In this document: piece after piece, positions 16,072 through 24,663 of the stretch | Layout: every line of letters begins with the position of its first letter | How positions within the stretch are numbered: position 1 is the first letter of the stretch | NCBI GenBank assembly: GCA_910576785.1 | Contig: CAJTJG010000014.1 | Coordinates: 24,375 to 88,374, forward strand | Length of the DNA stretch: 64,000 bases | Origin: an uncultured Duncaniella sp. | GTDB lineage: Bacteria; Bacteroidota; Bacteroidia; Bacteroidales; Muribaculaceae | Direction: 5' to 3' | Translations under genes and position numbers: made by a program | Notes under the pieces: generated by a model | The model's input: only the letters and a program-made list of their open reading frames with translations | Database searches by the model: none | What the model was told of the DNA's origin: nothing

Positions 16072-17562
16072 ATGAATTATCCCCAGCAAGGGAGCAAGCT
16101 CTACCTGTTCAGCATCGTGCTCGTAGCCGTGCTCGGCGGCTTGCTCTTCGGCTATGACACAGCCGTAATATCCGGAGCCGAGAAGGGCCTTCAGGCGTTC
16201 TTCCTCGGAGCCAAAGACTTTGTCTACACAGACACCATCCACGGAATCACCTCGTCGAGCGCCCTGCTCGGCTGCATCATAGGCTCGGCATTGTCGGGCT
16301 TCTTCGCGTCTTATTTCGGCCGCAAGAAGTCGCTTGCCATAGCCGGTATCTTCTTCTTCCTCTCCGCCCTGGGATCCTACTATCCCGAGTTTATGTTATT
16401 CACCTACGGTGAGCCCAGCGCATCGCTGCTCGTGGCCTTCAACATCTACCGCGTGATCGGCGGTGTGGGTGTGGGTCTCGCATCGGCCATCTGCCCGATG
16501 TACATAGCTGAGGTGGCACCCTCAAACATGCGCGGCACACTTGTATCATGGAACCAGTTTGCCATCATCTTCGGCCAGCTCGTGGTCTACTTCGTGAACT
16601 TCCTTATCCTCGGCGAGCACACACAGCCCATCATCGAGAAGATCTCCGAGACAGTATATCAGGTGAGCTCCTCGTCCGACGCCTGGACCATCCAGACCGG
16701 CTGGCGCTACATGTTCGGCTCGGAGGCTTTCGTAGCCGGCATCTTCACGATCCTCGTATGCCTCGTGCCCGAGTCGCCCCGCTACCTCGCCCTCATCGGC
16801 AAGGATGAGAAGGCTCTCGGCGTGCTCGCCCACATCAACGGTATCGACAAGGCCCGCGAGATCCTGCGTCAGATCAAGGAGACCACCGAGGTCAAGAGCG
16901 AGCGTCTCTTCTCGTTTGGCGTCATGGTGATCTTCGTAGGTGTGATGCTCTCCGTATTCCAGCAGGCTGTAGGTATCAACGCCGTGCTCTACTACGCTCC
17001 CCGCATATTCGAGTCGATGGGTATGGACAACCCCATGATGAACACCGTCTACATGGGTATCGTCAACATCACGTTCACACTCGTGGCCGTGTTCACCGTC
17101 GAGAAGCTCGGCCGCAAGCCCCTGCTCATCTGGGGCTCGATAGGCATGGCCATCGGCGCCATGGGTGTGGCCCTGTCCAACCTCGTGGACGGCGTGAACC
17201 CCATCATCCCCGTAGTGTCCATCATGGTCTACTCCGCCTCGTTCATGTTCTCGTGGGGACCCATCTGCTGGGTGCTCATCGCCGAGATCTTCCCCAACAC
17301 CATCCGCTCGGCAGCTGTGGCCATCGCCGTTGCATTCCAGTGGATATTCAACTTCATCGTGTCGTCGACATTCGTGCCCATGTACAACATGAGCCTCGGC
17401 GATATGGGCGACCGCTTCGGCCACATGTTCGCCTATGCCCTCTACGGTGTGATCTGTATCGTGGCCGCATGGTTCGTCTATGCCCTCGTGCCCGAGACCA
17501 AGGGCAAGACCCTCGAGGATATGACCAACCTCTGGCGCAACCGCTCGAGGAAAAACGCCTGA
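16072..17562 (+). CDS. xylE: D-xylose:H+ symporter (MFS sugar porter)
   Basis: The 496-residue protein has 12 predicted transmembrane helices and the sugar-porter signatures: GGLLFGYDTAVISGA in helix 1, RVIGGVGVGLASAICPMYIAE in helix 4-5, PESPRYLALIGK after helix 6, VFQQAVGINAVLYY in helix 7 and VPETKGKTLEDM at the end. QQAVGIN and the helix-1 motif match xylose/glucose porters. It imports xylose across the inner membrane for XylA and XylB encoded just upstream. A perfect inverted repeat follows the stop at 17581-17620. Confidence 0.93.
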   Translation: MNYPQQGSKLYLFSIVLVAVLGGLLFGYDTAVISGAEKGLQAFFLGAKDFVYTDTIHGITSSSALLGCIIGSALSGFFASYFGRKKSLAIAGIFFFLSALGSYYPEFMLFTYGEPSASLLVAFNIYRVIGGVGVGLASAICPMYIAEVAPSNMRGTLVSWNQFAIIFGQLVVYFVNFLILGEHTQPIIEKISETVYQVSSSSDAWTIQTGWRYMFGSEAFVAGIFTILVCLVPESPRYLALIGKDEKALGVLAHINGIDKAREILRQIKETTEVKSERLFSFGVMVIFVGVMLSVFQQAVGINAVLYYAPRIFESMGMDNPMMNTVYMGIVNITFTLVAVFTVEKLGRKPLLIWGSIGMAIGAMGVALSNLVDGVNPIIPVVSIMVYSASFMFSWGPICWVLIAEIFPNTIRSAAVAIAVAFQWIFNFIVSSTFVPMYNMSLGDMGDRFGHMFAYALYGVICIVAAWFVYALVPETKGKTLEDMTNLWRNRSRKNA

Positions 17563-17580
17563 CAGGAAGCATGACAATAC

Positions 17581-17620
17581 AACTGTTTTCACACTACGGT
17601 GCCGTAGTGTGAAAACAGTT
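17581..17620. promoter_or_regulatory. Perfect 19-bp inverted repeat between xylE and the uronate genes
   Basis: Positions 17581-17599 (AACTGTTTTCACACTACGG) are exactly complementary to 17602-17620 around a TG centre. It may terminate the xylose operon (TAATAAATTT follows) and, since it ends 7 bp before the -33 of the next promoter, could also be an operator. Which role applies cannot be decided from sequence. Confidence 0.6.
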
Positions 17621-17627
17621 TAATAAA

Positions 17628-17659
17628 TTTGCTTCTTTTACCCGTTTTTTCTACTTTTG
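17628..17659 (+). promoter_or_regulatory. Promoter of the KDPG aldolase-uxuA unit
   Basis: TTTG at 17628-17631, a 20-bp spacer and TACTTTTG at 17652-17659 match both elements of the Bacteroidetes promoter. The transcript should start about 50 nt before the ATG at 17718. Confidence 0.75.
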
Positions 17660-17717
17660 TTTCAAACGGCTCTGTCCGTCCAAACCAAGAACCTTAGAAA
17701 TCAATCAAAAGATAAAA

Positions 17718-18386
17718 ATGGCAAAATTTGACAAGATGGCCGTACTGGCCAAGATGGGTGCCACCGGCGTTGTGCCCGTCTTCTATCACAAGGACGCCGA
17801 AGTGGCCAAGCAGGTTGTAAAGGCCTGCTATGACGGCGGCATCCGCGCATTTGAGTTCACCAACCGCGGCGACTTCGCCCACGAGGTATTCGCCGAGGTG
17901 GTTAAATATGCCGCCAAGGAGTGCCCCGAGATGGCTATGGGCGTAGGCTCTATCGTTGATCCCGCCACAGCCGCTCTCTACATCCAGCTCGGCGCATGCT
18001 TCGTGGTAGGCCCGCTCTTCAACCCCGAGGTATCACGCGTGTGCAACCGTCGTCTCGTCCCCTACACCCCCGGCTGCGGCAGCGTAAGCGAGGTTGGAGC
18101 AGCACAGGAGACCGGATGCGATCTCTGCAAGTGCTTCCCCGGCGACGTGCTCGGCACAAAATTCGTCAAGGGTCTTCTCGCCCCCATGCCCTGGACCAAG
18201 CTCATGGTGACCGGCGGCGTAGAACCTACCAAGGAGAACATCGAGGGCTGGATCAAGGCCGGCGTACACTGCGTGGGCATGGGTTCGAAGCTCTTCCCGA
18301 AGGACCGCGTGGCCGCACAGGACTGGGCATACGTCACCGAGAAGTGCCGCGAGGCTCTCGGCTACGTGGCTGAGGCTCGCAAGTGA
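17718..18386 (+). CDS. eda: 2-dehydro-3-deoxy-6-phosphogluconate aldolase (KDPG/KHG aldolase)
   Basis: This 222-residue class I aldolase cleaves KDPG to pyruvate and glyceraldehyde 3-phosphate, the last step of uronate breakdown. The catalytic Glu lies in GGIRAFEFTNRG, the Schiff-base Lys in CDLCKCFPGDVLG and the phosphate-binding glycines in VTGGVEPTKENI. Length is typical. It opens a catabolic unit with mannonate dehydratase and an SDR oxidoreductase. KDG kinase, which supplies its substrate, is not in this window. Confidence 0.93.
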   Translation: MAKFDKMAVLAKMGATGVVPVFYHKDAEVAKQVVKACYDGGIRAFEFTNRGDFAHEVFAEVVKYAAKECPEMAMGVGSIVDPATAALYIQLGACFVVGPLFNPEVSRVCNRRLVPYTPGCGSVSEVGAAQETGCDLCKCFPGDVLGTKFVKGLLAPMPWTKLMVTGGVEPTKENIEGWIKAGVHCVGMGSKLFPKDRVAAQDWAYVTEKCREALGYVAEARK

Positions 18387-18408
18387 TATTGACAACCGAT
18401 ACATATAG

Positions 18409-18465
18409 AAAGGATACAAAAGGATCTCACCACGACATCACGATGACGGTTCTTTTGTATCCTTT
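18409..18465. repeat. Intergenic purine-arm stem-loop, copy B (short)
   Basis: AAAGGATACAAAAG (18409-18422) is perfectly complementary to 18452-18465 around a 29-nt centre. The arms again are purine-rich on the first side. It lies between the aldolase stop and uxuA, inside what looks like one operon. Confidence 0.75.
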
Positions 18466-18500
18466 GTATAACCACAGCACATCAATTCAAACAGCAAACT

Positions 18501-19664
18501 ATGGAAAAGACATGGCGATGGTTCGGTCCCAACGATAAGATCACACTCGACATGCTGCGCCAGATAGGCGTAGAGGGGATCGTAACCGCCCTCCACCATA
18601 TCCCCAACGGCGAGATATGGACCCTGGAGGAAATCGAAAAAATGAGATCCTACATCGAGGATCACGGTCTGCGCTGGAGCGTGGTGGAGAGTCTCCCCGT
18701 CAGCGAGTCCATCAAGTATGGTGGCGCTGACCGCGATGAACTCATAGAAAAATACAAGGTGTCGCTGGCCAACCTCGGCAAGGCCGGCGTGAAGACCGTG
18801 TGCTACAACTTCATGCCCGTGCTCGACTGGGCCCGCACCGACCTTGAGTATCCCAACCCCGACGGTACATCCAACCTGTACTTCAACATGGGCGAATTCG
18901 CCTATTTCGACATCCACATCCTCAAGCGCGAGGGTGCGGAGAAGGATTATGACGCCGACACACTGGAGCGTGTGGCCAAACTCCGCGAGACCATGACACC
19001 CGAGGGTGAGCAGCGTCTGGTGGAGAACATCATCATCAAGACACAGGGATTCGTCAACGGAAACATCTCCGAGGCCGACCTCGACCCCGTGCAGAAGTTC
19101 CGCGACCTGCTCAAGCTCTACGAAGGTATTGACGCCGAGCAGCTCCGCGCCAACATGGCTTATTTCCTGGAAGCCATCATGCCCGTATGCCGCGAGTATG
19201 ACATCAACATGTGCGTGCATCCCGACGATCCTCCCCGCCCCATCCTCGGACTGCCGCGCATCGTCACCTGCGATGCCGACATAAAGGCATTTCTCGACGC
19301 AGTGCCCGATCCACACAACGGCCTGACCTTCTGCGCCGGCTCGCTCAGCGCCGGAGCACACAATGATATCGTGGATCTGGCCCGCAAGTATGCACCCCGC
19401 ACCCACTTCGCCCATATACGCGTATGCAAGACTCTGCCCGGCGGTGACTTCCGCGAGGCATCGCATCTCGACCCGCGGCTCATAGAGGTGGTAAGGATAT
19501 TCGAGAAGACCAATCCCGGAGTGCCCATGCGTGTGGACCACGCCGCTCTCATGCTCGACGATGCCGACAAGGGCTACAACGCCGGCTATTCTTTCCATGG
19601 CCGCATGCTCGCCCTCGGCCAGATAGAGGGCGTTATGGCCGCAGTGAGGAATCTTGAATCTTAA
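18501..19664 (+). CDS. uxuA: Mannonate dehydratase
   Basis: The 387-residue protein matches UxuA from its start (MEKTWRWFGPNDKITLDMLRQIGVEGIVTALHHIPNGE), including the motif VCYNFMPVLDW and metal ligand regions CVHPDDPPRPILGLPRI and ITFCAGSLSAGAHND-like LTFCAGSLSAGAHND with Cys and His. It converts D-mannonate to 2-keto-3-deoxygluconate in glucuronate catabolism. It sits between KDPG aldolase and an SDR oxidoreductase that probably makes its substrate. A stem-loop (copy B) separates it from the aldolase gene. Confidence 0.95.
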   Translation: MEKTWRWFGPNDKITLDMLRQIGVEGIVTALHHIPNGEIWTLEEIEKMRSYIEDHGLRWSVVESLPVSESIKYGGADRDELIEKYKVSLANLGKAGVKTVCYNFMPVLDWARTDLEYPNPDGTSNLYFNMGEFAYFDIHILKREGAEKDYDADTLERVAKLRETMTPEGEQRLVENIIIKTQGFVNGNISEADLDPVQKFRDLLKLYEGIDAEQLRANMAYFLEAIMPVCREYDINMCVHPDDPPRPILGLPRIVTCDADIKAFLDAVPDPHNGLTFCAGSLSAGAHNDIVDLARKYAPRTHFAHIRVCKTLPGGDFREASHLDPRLIEVVRIFEKTNPGVPMRVDHAALMLDDADKGYNAGYSFHGRMLALGQIEGVMAAVRNLES

Positions 19665-19689
19665 CCCATCCTTTTGAACTCTTTTGATC

Positions 19690-20502
19690 ATGAATGAATT
19701 GTTTTCGGTAAAGGACCAGGTAGTGGTCATCACCGGCGGCACCGGAGTGCTCGGTGCCTGCATAGGAAAATATCTCGCCACCCAGGGCGCCAAGGTTGTG
19801 CTGATGGGACGCCGCAAGGATGAGGGCGACCATATAGTCAACGAGATCACCGAGGCCGGAGGCGAAGCCATGTTCCTCGTCACCGACGTGATGGACGAGA
19901 AGGTTGTCAAGGCCAACTGCGACGAGATTCTGGCCCGCTACGGACGCGTGGACGCCCTTCTCAACGCCGCCGGCGGCAATATGGCCGGAGCCACCATCGC
20001 ACCCACAGGCAACTTCTTCGACCTGCAGGTGGAGGCATTCCGCACGGTGCTCGATCTCAACCTCACCGGCTCGGTGATACCGACACAGGTGTTCCTGCGC
20101 CCGATGGTAGAGGCCGGCAAAGGCTCGATAGTCAACTTCTCGTCGATGGCGGCATTCCGCCCCATGACCCGTGTATGCGGCTATGCAGCTGCCAAGGCAG
20201 GCATATCCAACTTCACGGCTTTTCTGGCCAACGAGGTTGCCACCAAGTTCACCCCCTCCATCCGCGTCAACGCCATCGCTCCCGGATTCTTCCTCACCAA
20301 CCAGAACCGCGCGCTCCTCACCAATCCTGACGGATCGCTCACCGAGCGTGGCACTGACGTGATACGCCAGACTCCGTTCAAGCGCTTCGGCCGTCCCGAA
20401 GAGCTGTGCGGCACGATCCAGTATCTGATATCCGATGCCGCATCGTTCGTCACCGGCACGGTTGCCGTGGTCGACGGCGGCTTCAACGCCTTCGCGATGT
20501 AA
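19690..20502 (+). CDS. SDR family oxidoreductase, probable D-mannonate (fructuronate) oxidoreductase
   Basis: This 270-residue classical short-chain dehydrogenase has cofactor motif ITGGTGVLGACIG (about residues 15-27), NAAGG near 90, Ser in VNFSSMAAF and the catalytic Tyr-x3-Lys in GYAAAKAG. The start is taken at ATG 19690; a TTG two codons earlier is less likely. Directly after uxuA, such SDRs act as the NAD(P)H-dependent reductase of fructuronate to mannonate in Thermotoga and Bacteroidetes, replacing the unrelated UxuB. The substrate is inferred from position. A stem-loop (copy C) follows the stop. Confidence 0.85.
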   Translation: MNELFSVKDQVVVITGGTGVLGACIGKYLATQGAKVVLMGRRKDEGDHIVNEITEAGGEAMFLVTDVMDEKVVKANCDEILARYGRVDALLNAAGGNMAGATIAPTGNFFDLQVEAFRTVLDLNLTGSVIPTQVFLRPMVEAGKGSIVNFSSMAAFRPMTRVCGYAAAKAGISNFTAFLANEVATKFTPSIRVNAIAPGFFLTNQNRALLTNPDGSLTERGTDVIRQTPFKRFGRPEELCGTIQYLISDAASFVTGTVAVVDGGFNAFAM

Positions 20503-20533
20503 TACCTCAAGTACAGAAAGATACATAAGGACA

Positions 20534-20604
20534 AAAAAAGGACAGAAGGGACAGATTTAAATTATCAGCACGATAATTGATTCTTGTCCCTTCTGTCCTT
20601 TTTT
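20534..20604. repeat. Intergenic purine-arm stem-loop, copy C
   Basis: The 20-nt arm AAAAAAGGACAGAAGGGACA (20534-20553) is exactly complementary to 20585-20604; pairing extends outward with one mismatch. The 31-nt centre contains its own hairpin ATTATC-AGCAC-GATAAT. It lies between convergent genes: the SDR gene (+) and the 45-residue membrane protein (-). Confidence 0.85.
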
Positions 20605-20620
20605 CGTCTTACTGCATACT

Positions 20621-20758
20621 TTATACGGTAATCATGGCTGCCACATCGGTGTCGCCGAACAGATCGGCCATTGTGAGCCACAGCAGCAGCAGCGCTATCA
20701 GTACAAGGGCTCCGATGACGAGCCAGACGTTAACTCTTGATTTTTCTTTATCGCTCAT
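20621..20758 (-). CDS. 45-residue single-span membrane protein
   Basis: The ATG at 20758 gives MSDKEKSRVNVWLVIGALV followed by a continuous hydrophobic helix (LIALLLLWLTM) and a short acidic tail (DLFGDTDVAAMITV). It is 29 bp downstream of the kinase-like gene on the same strand and is probably co-transcribed with it. Small single-span proteins next to sensor kinases sometimes modulate them, but nothing here proves that. I do not recognise a family. Confidence 0.6.
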   Translation of the reverse strand: MSDKEKSRVNVWLVIGALVLIALLLLWLTMADLFGDTDVAAMITV

Positions 20759-20787
20759 AGCTTTGATATGTTGATTGTTGATGATGT

Positions 20788-22248
20788 TCAGATGTGATTG
20801 TCGGTATGGACTGTGAGGATGAATGATGTGCCGCGTGTGACGGTCGGATCGAGCGTCAGCGAGCCTCCCATCTTGTCGGCGCGCAGGGCGCATATAGGCA
20901 GTCCGAGTCCGTCGCCGTCAGTGATATCCCTCGAAGCGTTGAATGCCTTGAATAGATCCTCGCGCTCCTCCTCGGGTATGCCGGGGCCTGAGTCGGTGAC
21001 GATGAACTGATGGGTGGTGGCGCCGCGCTTACGGTAGGCGAGCGTGATCTTTCCACCCTCGGGGGTAAACTTGGCGGCATTGTCGAGCAGATGCTCAAGT
21101 ATCTTCTGCACTTCGGGGGCATCTATTTTGGCCCATCCGCGTGTACCGTCGAGCACCAGCGTGACACCCTTGCGGAGCATCGGGCGGAACTCATCGGCTA
21201 TGCTGCGGCAGAACGGCTCGAGATTGACGTTCTCGAATGTGGCCGGGTCTTTCGGCTCCATGGCCTCCACCTCGGAGAGCGTACCCACCTTGGAGACGTA
21301 GCCGCGTAGCGACTGTACGGCTGGGTTATCGGGGTCGAGCTTGTCGAGAGCAGGCTTGAGAGAGGTGGACATGTTCTGGAGCATGGCGCTCTTGGCGGCG
21401 TTGCGGGCATCGGCCTCCTCGGCACGACGGCGCATGCGGCGGTTCTTGATGATGATTCTCCAGTAGAGCAGAGCACCGATCGCAAGCGCACCGACTGCGA
21501 TGACAAAGAGAGTAATGAAAGTGACCATCGTGCCGGTGCGCTTTGCTATGGTGTGGTCCATCTGCTCCATCTCGGCTACGGTATCGGCCATCTCCTTCTT
21601 GACCTTTCCGAGCTCGGTGTCGGCGTTGACGGCCTCGATGGAGTCGCTCCAGTGCATGTAGCTCTCGTAGGTATGTTCGACAAGGGCAGCGTCGTTGGAA
21701 GCGACAGCACGCTCTATAAGCGCCTTGTAGGCCTTGTCGGCGGCCTTGTAGTCGGTCGATGAGTCATATTGCCTTATGAGGCGGGCTATGCAACGGTCGC
21801 CTTGCTCTGTACGGTCCACACTGTAGTAGAACTGTGCCTCGCAGAAAAGCATGTCGGAAGTGATATCCCTGCTGTCAGCCTTACGGGCATAAGTGGCCAT
21901 GCGTTTGAGCCATGCCTCGGCCTGCGCGGTATTGTGCATGTGCTGGTAGAGTTCATAGCGTGCCTTGGCGGTGTAATAGTAAGGAGCCGGGAGCGAGTCG
22001 GGCGACACCTTCCTCTCGGCCATGATCTTGTCAAGACCGGAGAGGAGCTTGAACGCCCCGTCATAATTCTTGGCGGCGGCACATGCCTGCGCCGCTCCCG
22101 CAGCGCTCTTGGCGGCGGGGAGATATTGTCTGGAGGCCACCTGCGAATTGTAGGCCTTGATGTGCTTCGAGAAGTCAGCTTGTGCATCGGCCATTACCGC
22201 CAACACACCTGTAGTAAGTGCCAACAAAATGGTCAATAATCGTCTCAT
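20788..22248 (-). CDS. Sensor histidine kinase homologue lacking the phospho-acceptor histidine
   Basis: The 486-residue protein has a signal peptide (1-22), a TPR-like periplasmic helical region (~25-225), one transmembrane helix (~241-263), a short coiled linker and a C-terminal HisKA/HATPase_c module. The ATPase boxes are intact: N-box HLLDNAAKFTPEGG (387-399), G1 DSGPGIPEEE (419-428) and G2 DGDGLGLPI (444-452). In the dimerisation helix, however, the canonical NMSHELKTPL reads NMSTSLKPAL (292-301), with Thr295 at the His position. It would thus bind ATP but could not autophosphorylate in the usual way. No response regulator gene is adjacent. A 45-residue membrane protein follows. Confidence 0.8.
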   Translation of the reverse strand: MRRLLTILLALTTGVLAVMADAQADFSKHIKAYNSQVASRQYLPAAKSAAGAAQACAAAKNYDGAFKLLSGLDKIMAERKVSPDSLPAPYYYTAKARYELYQHMHNTAQAEAWLKRMATYARKADSRDITSDMLFCEAQFYYSVDRTEQGDRCIARLIRQYDSSTDYKAADKAYKALIERAVASNDAALVEHTYESYMHWSDSIEAVNADTELGKVKKEMADTVAEMEQMDHTIAKRTGTMVTFITLFVIAVGALAIGALLYWRIIIKNRRMRRRAEEADARNAAKSAMLQNMSTSLKPALDKLDPDNPAVQSLRGYVSKVGTLSEVEAMEPKDPATFENVNLEPFCRSIADEFRPMLRKGVTLVLDGTRGWAKIDAPEVQKILEHLLDNAAKFTPEGGKITLAYRKRGATTHQFIVTDSGPGIPEEEREDLFKAFNASRDITDGDGLGLPICALRADKMGGSLTLDPTVTRGTSFILTVHTDNHI

Positions 22249-22318
22249 AATCTACATAGTTTAACGTGTATATTTTCAACACGCGAAGAGACGTAATGGT
22301 TCTCAGACCATCATGACA

Positions 22319-24052
22319 TTATCTGCGGTAGAGGAGCTTCACGCTGTCTATGGCGGTACGGTTGCGGTCGTAGTCATAGCCGCTGCCGTAGAGGCGGCGC
22401 GAGGCGGTGCGGGCCGTGTCGGGCCGCAACAATGACAAGGCGGGCATGTAGGACCCGCACTCCACCCCGGCGAGATCAAGTATGGTATGGGTGACATCGG
22501 AATTGTAGACAGGCTTGTCCTCACACAGCCTCATGGCCTCTACCCTTTCGGGATGGCGTGAAGCGTACTCAGGACTCACCCATATGAAGAGCGGCACCTC
22601 ATAGTTCACCTTCACCACTCCCGGCTCGCGGCTGTTCACCTCACGACCTTTGTGGATACGGAAGTCATAAAGCTCCTCACCATGGTCAGGCACATATACC
22701 ACCACGGCGTTTACATCCGTGAGACGGTCAATGACCGAGGCGAGTACCTTGTCGCCATGCAGCAGAGCATTGTCGTAGGCCGCCATGTGGCCGCGGGCTG
22801 TGGCGTCGAGACCAGGTATATGGACATAGTTGTCGGGCGTGAACACGGCATCGGAGGCAGGATAGCGCTCGTCAAACTCGAAATGCTGCCCCATGAGATG
22901 ATACACTACAAAGTCACGGCCTCGCGAGGGAGATACGCTGTAGAGACGGGTAAAGTCAAGGTCATAGTCGCAGAGCGTATCGCTCGTCTGGTCGAAACAT
23001 GCCTCGAAGATAGTGCGTTTGTTCATGAAGGCCGTCGTGCCGAAGTCGAAGCGACCCGGCTCGGTGCGCAGCGACTGATTGTCGTACATGGCCGTGCTGA
23101 AACCGGCTTTCTTCATCACAGCGGCCAGCAGGGGCGAATCCTCATACACATCCTCGCTCCCGGCATCGTGGAGCGAATGGAGCAGCCGGTAGGCATCGAT
23201 GGTGAAATTCGCCGGCGTGATGACATTGCTGAACGCAATCAACCGACCCTCCCGCCTCAATGAATCGGCTACCGGGGTGGTGGGAAGAAAATAGCCGTAG
23301 ATCTCAGAGCGGCTCTTGATGAACGACTCGCCGATTATGTAGACCACCGTGATATCCTCTCCGGGATCAGCGGCATGCACATCCTCGGCGGCTATCGCCC
23401 TCTCCAGACGGTCATAGCGGGCCGGATCGAACATCACGCGGATATCCTTGACGGCGTAGTAATAGACCATAGGGGCCGAGGCTGTCTCGAGCGCGCACTG
23501 CCTCATCCAGAATTCGCGGAACGATGTGCGGCTCACCCTGACCATATCGTAGACCGACAGACATACTCCGGCCAGAAGACAGGCAGCGAAAGCTACCCCA
23601 ACCACCCGTGGCATACTTGATATGCGCCTCTCTATGAAGCGCCGCCACATGGCCGACAGGACGAGGTAAGCCCCGATCACCACCGCCATGACTCCGAGCG
23701 CCCCAAGGAGCGGCCCCACCGACATGGACAGGAACTCGCCGGCCTCACCGGGATTGGTCTGGAGCGCAATGACCATCATGGGACTTGATATGCGGTCGCC
23801 CTGGGCGAAGAGGCAGAACAGTTCGCCGAAGAATATCAGCGAGCAGAGCGTCAGCACCACCGCGTGGATCCACCGCCGCAGGGATGCGGCAAGGGTCAGC
23901 ACGAGTGCCACGGCAAACGGCTGGAACAATACGAGTAACAGGAATCCTCTTATACCCATCAGCGGTTGGAAAAACACCGGGACGAGGAAGTAGAGCCAGA
24001 GGAGGAGAAGAAGAGGCAGACGGGATAGGAACCGTCCACTGAATGTGTTCAT
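22319..24052 (-). CDS. Phosphoethanolamine transferase-like membrane sulfatase-fold enzyme
   Basis: The 577-residue protein has about five N-terminal transmembrane helices (~10-190) and a periplasmic alkaline-phosphatase-superfamily domain. Visible elements are VVYIIGESFIKSRSEIYGY (metal-binding Glu), NVITPANFTID where the nucleophilic Thr would lie, HLMGQHFEFDERYP and VPDHGEELYDF with metal-binding Asp-His. This is the EptA/CptA layout that adds phosphoethanolamine to lipid A or other surface glycolipids. The start overlaps the preceding stop (ATGA at 24049-24052), so it is the last gene of the dapB-lepB-wbqC operon. Confidence 0.88.
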   Translation of the reverse strand: MNTFSGRFLSRLPLLLLLWLYFLVPVFFQPLMGIRGFLLLVLFQPFAVALVLTLAASLRRWIHAVVLTLCSLIFFGELFCLFAQGDRISSPMMVIALQTNPGEAGEFLSMSVGPLLGALGVMAVVIGAYLVLSAMWRRFIERRISSMPRVVGVAFAACLLAGVCLSVYDMVRVSRTSFREFWMRQCALETASAPMVYYYAVKDIRVMFDPARYDRLERAIAAEDVHAADPGEDITVVYIIGESFIKSRSEIYGYFLPTTPVADSLRREGRLIAFSNVITPANFTIDAYRLLHSLHDAGSEDVYEDSPLLAAVMKKAGFSTAMYDNQSLRTEPGRFDFGTTAFMNKRTIFEACFDQTSDTLCDYDLDFTRLYSVSPSRGRDFVVYHLMGQHFEFDERYPASDAVFTPDNYVHIPGLDATARGHMAAYDNALLHGDKVLASVIDRLTDVNAVVVYVPDHGEELYDFRIHKGREVNSREPGVVKVNYEVPLFIWVSPEYASRHPERVEAMRLCEDKPVYNSDVTHTILDLAGVECGSYMPALSLLRPDTARTASRRLYGSGYDYDRNRTAIDSVKLLYRR

Positions 24053-24663
24053 TTCTGAAGGTTATGTAGATATATCTGGGCCTCAGGACCGAGGTTGAAT
24101 ACGAGATCAAGAATGCTCATACCGGCGATGAAACCGAGCTTGTCCTGCCTCACCTGCCTGTAAGGACCGGGGGGGGCAACATCCGGTATGACCGGCATGC
24201 CGTGAGGCGAGGGTGATGACGGCGGCATCCCGAGGATGTCGCGCAGCTGCGCGTCCCATGCCATGGCAAGGTACATGAGCCGTGGAAAACGGTCGGTGAC
24301 ACCCACAGTGAGCATCGGTAAAAAACGGTCGATGTAGAATTCAAAGTATGGCGTGCGGCCATATGCACTCTCGAGGGCCACACGGTGTACATCCCACCAG
24401 GCCCCGTGGGCGGATATGAGCACCTCGTCCCAGCGGCACCGCGAGCTCTCAGGCTTGGCGATCGGGACTGTGAGCGCGAGGGGGCCGCGCGTGTCGGCTA
24501 TCATGAAGCGGTGGGTGCCTTTGTCGCGCTTGTCGAAGCGGCCTGTCCAGTCCTGACCGGAGGATCCGCATCCCCAGGCCAGGGCATAGTCCTCTATCCC
24601 CGCGCAAAGGCGCGGGGGAAGCACCGCATGAATCTCAGGATGATTTACCGGACGTGGTGACAT
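24049..24663 (-). CDS. WbqC-like family protein
   Basis: Starting at ATG 24663, which overlaps the lepB stop (ATGA), the 204-residue protein contains FDKRDKGTHRFMIADTRGPLALTVPI, AHGAWWDVHRVALESAYGRTPYFEFYID and a final DKLGFIAGMSILDLVFNLGPEAQIYL, which fit the WbqC family. Members occur near polysaccharide and lipoprotein-processing genes; their chemistry is not settled. A longer frame up to 24711 lies inside lepB and is not needed. It is translationally coupled on both sides, between signal peptidase and a phosphoethanolamine transferase. Confidence 0.8.
   Translation of the reverse strand: MSPRPVNHPEIHAVLPPRLCAGIEDYALAWGCGSSGQDWTGRFDKRDKGTHRFMIADTRGPLALTVPIAKPESSRCRWDEVLISAHGAWWDVHRVALESAYGRTPYFEFYIDRFLPMLTVGVTDRFPRLMYLAMAWDAQLRDILGMPPSSPSPHGMPVIPDVAPPGPYRQVRQDKLGFIAGMSILDLVFNLGPEAQIYLHNLQK

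Noticed and set aside
16546..17592. Minus-strand His-rich frame opposite xylE
   Set aside because: The His/Glu richness mirrors GC-rich membrane-protein codons on the other strand; no start signal or homologous pattern.
18438..19916. Long minus-strand frame opposite uxuA
   Set aside because: Antisense to a well-conserved gene, crosses stem-loop and gene boundaries, no recognisable domain.
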